From Planctomycetota bacterium (GTDB taxonomy: Bacteria > Planctomycetota > Planctomycetia > Pirellulales > Pirellulaceae), in NCBI GenBank assembly GCA_963204965.1, contig CAUJKA010000488.1, forward strand, positions 1-34,235: a DNA stretch of 34,235 bases, given 5' to 3'. The number at the start of each line of letters is the position of its first letter. Within the stretch, counting starts at the first letter, position 1. Shown in pieces: positions 13,701-19,700 of the stretch. The position numbers were made by a program, and so were the translations under genes. The notes below the pieces were generated by a model that was not told the DNA's origin, did not search any database, and saw only the letters and a list, made by a program, of their open reading frames with translations.

Positions 13701-16700
13701 TCAGATGACATGGGCAGCCGACGAGAATCTGTCGCATCAAGTCGCGGTGACTCGCAATCAGCAAACACCGGCAATCACAGCCACCGAGTTCTTTAAGCCG
13801 ACACCTGCAGTAACTTTGCCGACCTTTGGAGCGTCTCGCAATGTGACGATCAATACGGATGCCTTGTCACCAGAACTGCTGATAACTGGCGACGATGAAC
13901 AAGCTACAACAATCTTCGGTACGCTGTTTACGGCGAATGAAAAAACAGTTGAGCTGGTTCCTGCTAGTGCAGGGGCGGCAGCCATAACCGGCAAAATGTT
14001 GGAGATTGTCGTTCACGGCGATTTGGTGATTGGACCAGACCATATCCAGGTGATTGGTTCAAGGCCTCTATCGCTGGTGGTTGAGAACGATGTCTTTATC
14101 GCTGATAACGCAAAATTCGATGCATCCGCCGTTGGTGCAGTCGCAGGACCCGGCGGTGGTGCGTCGCCGACTGTTGTGGGAATTGGAAGCGAAGGAGCTA
14201 TGGGCGGGCAAGGCGGTCAACCTGGCGGTGCTGGAGCAACTGCGAATCTACCTTATGCTCAGTTTGGTGTAAGCGGGGGATCGGGTATCGCGGGAGTGGG
14301 AAGTGGATTTCAAATGGGACCGCTAACTGGCGGCTTCAATCTATTTGACAGTAACTTTTACACGTACGCATTTGGAATCAGCAACGCGGGGCAAGGTGGA
14401 ACTCCAGGCATCAACGGCGGACTGACTGCAGGCCTCGATCAACCCGGTTTCGCTGGTAGTGCCGGAGGCAATGGAGCTAGTGCGATCTCCGATGGCAACG
14501 TGGCTGATACACTGCGCGGTCACAATGGATTCTTGCCGTATTCAAACGTCATCAATCCAAGCTTCATCCGAGGTGGTATAGCAGGCGGATCTGGCGCTGG
14601 CGGTATTGGCGGAGCTGGTGGTGGTGGCGGCGGCAGCGGTCAAGGCGGTGGATTGGGTGGTTACACACTCATCGATGGTACAACGACATTTGGAGGCGAT
14701 GGTGGTGCCGGCGGCATCGGAGGCGATGGTGGTGCGGGCGGTCGCGGCGGCAATGGGGGCCGCGGTGGCGCAGGCGGCGGAGCCTTCGAGATTGTTGCTC
14801 GCGGACAGGCCTTTGTGGGGAACGCGACGCTTGCCGCGCGAGGCGGTGATGGTTTGCCCGGCGAAAACGGAGCGCTCGGTACCGCTGGTCAAGTTGGTAG
14901 CCCCGGTAGTCAAGCTCCTCAGGTTGAACCTGGGCGACAAATTGGAGGCGACGGCGGTAAAGGTGGCGACGGCGGCGCAGGAGGTAAAGGCGGCGATGGT
15001 GGTTACGGCGCAGGTGGCACTGGCGGAAGCATTCGTTTAAGCGCGTCTATCTTAAACACATCGCCTCAATCTTCGTTCGATGTTCGCGGTGGTGCCAATC
15101 GTATTTGGACATCCGAAGAGACCTTCCTGAGCCAAAGCGGAAACATTTTTCTGGCCGGCAACAACTACCTCAACCAAATACCAGATTCCGAGCACCAACT
15201 TTCGGGATCGATGGAAGAAAATCTATTCCTCGCGGGATCTCCTCAGACGCCGACGATTCCCGGTATCGTTGGCGGTGCGGCAGTTTATGGTCGGGCTGCG
15301 TTTACTGCCCAACAAGCTCTCAGTCAGCAAGTGCTTGATGAAGCAACTGAGCAAGGCGCAGTGTTAGCCGTATTTCGCATGTCTGCAGGTTTTTACAGTA
15401 TGCCTTGGGAGTTCAGTCAACATGATTTGATCGCTGTTGTGAACGTCTCAGATCTAATCATTGACCACCCGCAATTTGGGCTTTCGCAAGGCACCATGGT
15501 TGACATGTTGTCACAAGGCGAGCAGCTGCTACCAGGTCAGATTTGGGTTACTAGCGCGCCGAGATTGTCCGGCTTGAGTATGAATGTCTCTGGTGAAATC
15601 CCCGGTCAGAACAATTCTACGGTCAGTTTCAACATTCAAGATGTTAGCTTAATTGACGCTGACATGTTTGGCACTGGTGTCTCAGGACGATTTGTACTGA
15701 GCAACGATGTCGGTATTGTCGACCAGACACTTGTACCGATCGGCACATCATTTGGTGGAAGCAGTTGGCAAACCGTTCGCAGAAGTATGCAAATCGACGG
15801 TGCTATTGAACTAAAGCTAACTTCGATGGACGGTGGTAATGTAGCTGTCGATGCAGTTCGATTGGTGCGCGTTGATGAAGCTGGTCAGCCAGTTAGTGTT
15901 CTACCGAATCTTGAGTCACTGACTCTCGATAACAATCCGCTCTACGACATTGACCAGGTTTACTACATTGGAACGACATCGTCACAGCCTTTTAATTCCG
16001 GCCACATTGACGAGTTCACCTTTACCGCAAATCCATCGGCCCCAGTCATCCAACCAATTGGCCCAGTGTCGATAGCTACCAGTGCCGATCGATATCTCCG
16101 CATCTTCGGTGAAGACCCTGACAATCCAAGTCGAGTGACAGTATCACCGCAGTTTTCTGGCGAAGTTACGTTTACCAATTCGGCAACGGAAGTGAACTCC
16201 TCGCTATCCTTGGGATCTCGCGGTGGGACGGCTTATCTTCCAAACGGAAATATGCTTGCCGTAGATTTCTATGGGGTTATTACTCAGTACAACGCTAAAG
16301 GCGAATGGTTGGGGTCCTTTGGAAGAACTGGCGGTGAATTCACTGCGGGACCGGCCGTCAATGAGATGGTTGTCGGCCCTGATGGAAAACTCTACGTAGC
16401 CACCGTCGACAATCGGATCCTGCGATTCAATACAGATAGTCCGTCTCCTAACAACCAAGGGCAGACGTTTGCTGCCACGAGCTCTGAACCAAAATACCTT
16501 GCCTTTGATCAAGCTGGAATACTTTACATTAGCTTGGCGAACCAAACCGTCGAACGATACGCTCTAAACAGTACTGGTTCGCCGTTGCCTCGTGTGGTTT
16601 ACTCGCCGAACATTGTTGGCGATATCGACGTCGGACCGGATGGAAAGCTGATCGCGGTTACCGAAGGCTCAACTGGCAGTTACTCAATATCGAGGTTCGG

Positions 16701-19700
16701 TCAGCCCGAGATAACGACGCAAAGTGTTCCCAACGCGGAGGGATTTTGGCAAGGCAACGGCAGTGGACTTGATTCGGTTGGTACGAACCACGGGACTTTT
16801 GTCGGAAATTCAACCACAAGTTCTGCAGGGAAATTCGGGGCCGCACTCTCCTTTACAGGAGTTCGATCGGACTATTTAGATCTCGGATCGGGCAGCTCGC
16901 TGAATGTCTCTGGTTCATCGACTTGGTCGACTTGGTTTAATGCCAGTTACCCATCCATGGGGGCTTATCTCATTTCGGACTTTGACCGCATCGGAGACGT
17001 TTCTCAGGGGGCGCTGTATGTAGTTGGAAATCAGTTGGGCTGGCATCAAACCACCAATGTCCTTGATCCTTACGGGCCAGGTAATGGGAGTATACTCTCA
17101 AGCAACACTACAACCACCTACTCTACCAATCAGTGGAATCACGTTGCCGTTGTAAGAGATGATGTAGCCAAGACTGTCACGCTGTATCTAAACGGTACGG
17201 CCATCGGATCTTCATCCTATAGTGGGACCGTAGTATCACTTCAAGGTTCGAAGCGTCTTGGAGCTACGGGGCTGTTCTTCGGAGCCGATGGATTCCCAGG
17301 ACTGATGGACGAGACTGCGTTTTTCCAGCGAGCACTGACTCCTGCCGAAATAAAAGCGATTGGGCAAGCAACCAGTTATTCGTCCGGCAGCAACTCGATC
17401 ACCGCTTCTTGGTTGGGTGCAGCGGGAACGAACTTGGCGAGTTATCCAGTGGGCACGGTTCCAACCTCGCTTGGCGTAGCTCCCAATGGCAAGTTGTATG
17501 TTCGCTTAGACGACATTCAAAACACGAGCAACAACCGAATTGTCAGTTACACAGCGCAGTCGTACACGCCATCTCAGTCCATCGCACAGCCATCTTATGC
17601 GACTGGACCGACGTTCATGGCATTTAGTCCCAGTGTGACCTACGCTGTTTCATCGAAAGATCAAAACTTATCCATTACTCATCAGGGTGATTGGATCAAG
17701 TTAAGTAAGTCTGTCGGCGATTGGTCGGATCGATTGCTCATTCAGGCCTCCGATCAGCTCACCGGCATTGGCACTGCTAGAACGACGGTCACGACGCTAG
17801 ACATCAGCACAAACTCGAGTTCTACAATTCGAGGCAATGTCTACAACGACACCAACCGTGATGATAATCGCGACCAAGGCGAGTCGGGCGTTGAGGGCAT
17901 GGTCATCTATGTCGATTCAGACAACGATGGCCAACTTGATACAACGGAAATCTCGACTCTAACAGACTGGCAAGGGAACTATCAATTCACAGGTGTCGTT
18001 GGCGTAGCGTCTCAACCGCTAGTCATCCGCCCCTTGTTAGCCACACCAAGTAGCTGGCAGTTCAATCAAGGTAGTTTGACAATTTCAACCCCTCAAGCGA
18101 TATTCGAGGGATTGGACATAGGGCTCGCGCGGATGGTTCAAATAGGTCCCGATCAACGTCAGGCAGAAGGGACTGCTCTATCGTTTAACGGAGTGATCCA
18201 ATCGGTTGGTGTTGGCGTTGCCTTGGACTATCGCTGGGAGGTTCGCAAGAACAATGTGCTGGTTGCGTCAACTCCGACTGCCTCAGATGTTGGACCAATC
18301 AACACAAACTTCGACTTCACTCCTAACGATAACGGCGTCTATGCAGTCAGCTTATTGGTTAGTTTGACTGGTTCAAATCAGTCCACGGCCCTCTACCAAG
18401 ATTCGACTCAAATCACCGTCAGCAATGTCGCTCCACAAGCAGTTTCAATTCAAGGTCTACCGCTCGATCCAATCGAAGGACAACAGATCGTCCTTTCGGC
18501 CTCGTTCTTTGAGTTGGCCTCTGGCGATCAGATTGCCTATTCCTGGACGATTCTACGTGACGGTCTGCCACTAGCAGGCGTTGCTCTTGATCAAGCCACG
18601 TTGACATTCACGCCTAACGATCAAGCCAACTACGTTGTTGGGCTAACGGTACGAGACGATGACGGCGGGGTTGGAATAGCATCGGATATTGAGTTCCAAG
18701 TATCAAACGTGGCACCACAGGTGTCCATAAGTGGTGCTCCGACGCAGCCAACAGAAGGCGCTGCTATTTCGCTGACGGGTGAAGTTACAGATCCCGACAT
18801 TTTATATACAGATCGAAGTTCACAATTCAGCTATCAGTGGACAGCGATTCGTAATGGGCTTCCCTACTCGTTAGCAAACTCCAATACGGTGGAACTTGAG
18901 TTCGTTCCCGAGGACGAGGGCACCTATGTCCTATCTTTCGTAGCAACTGACGACAACGGAGCGACCAGTTCGCCGGCATCCGTCGTACTTGAAGTTGGAA
19001 ACGTCAGTCCGGTTGCAACTATTGTTGGAGCACCAGCAAGCTTGCAAGAGGGTCAGCCCTTACTGCTGACTTCTTCAGTGAGCGACGCGGGTATCTATGA
19101 CTCGGTGGCAACTTACCAGTGGACCGTCACCCGCGGTGGTCAGCAATATCTAACAGCCAGCGGTCCAAGCCTCGGGTTTGTCCCCGGGGATAACGGCGTC
19201 TACTCCATCTCGCTGGTTACTACCGACAACTCGGGCAGTGTCAGCAGTGCTGATCAGGCTTCGATAGCGGTGAGCAATGTACTGCCAACAATTCAACGCC
19301 TGGATAATTGGGTTGGTCAGATCGACGAACGAACCTCTTTGCCTTTGCTGGCTGTTGCCAATGACCCTGGCAGCGAGGATGTCTTGACCTATACGTGGAC
19401 GATAACGCGAAACGGCGATCCGTTTGCCAGTTCTACACAGACAAGTCCCGACTATCTATTCGCACCAACCGACGATGGCACCTACGAGATTGTTGTTCAA
19501 GTGCGCGATGACGATCAGCCGACCGGAAGCGATGCAAGCTTGACTCGAACTGTTCAGGTGTTCAACTCGGCTCCAACCGCATCGCTAGTCGTTCCTTCAT
19601 CGCAGATCTTCGAAGGTAGCAGTATTTCGCTTGGATTGACGAGTGTGGTGGATTCGTCGGCTGATTTGGCAGCAGGCTTCACATACTCGTACGATCTCGA

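Noticed and set aside
13163..13774. Antisense open frame of 203 codons opposite the LRR region
   Set aside because: It lies wholly opposite a well-supported domain in the giant frame, has no recognisable domain, and is rich in Arg/Ser/Pro as expected of an antisense shadow.
14146..15030. Mycobacterial PE-PGRS protein or collagen-like triple helix
   Set aside because: There is no PE domain, and the Gly-x-x periodicity lacks the Pro content of collagen. Only composition is shared.
14606..15040. Ala/Val-rich overlapping frame in the Gly-rich region
   Set aside because: It is the +1-type reading of GGN-rich codons, so its length comes from base composition. The Gly-rich frame is continuous with real domains on both sides.
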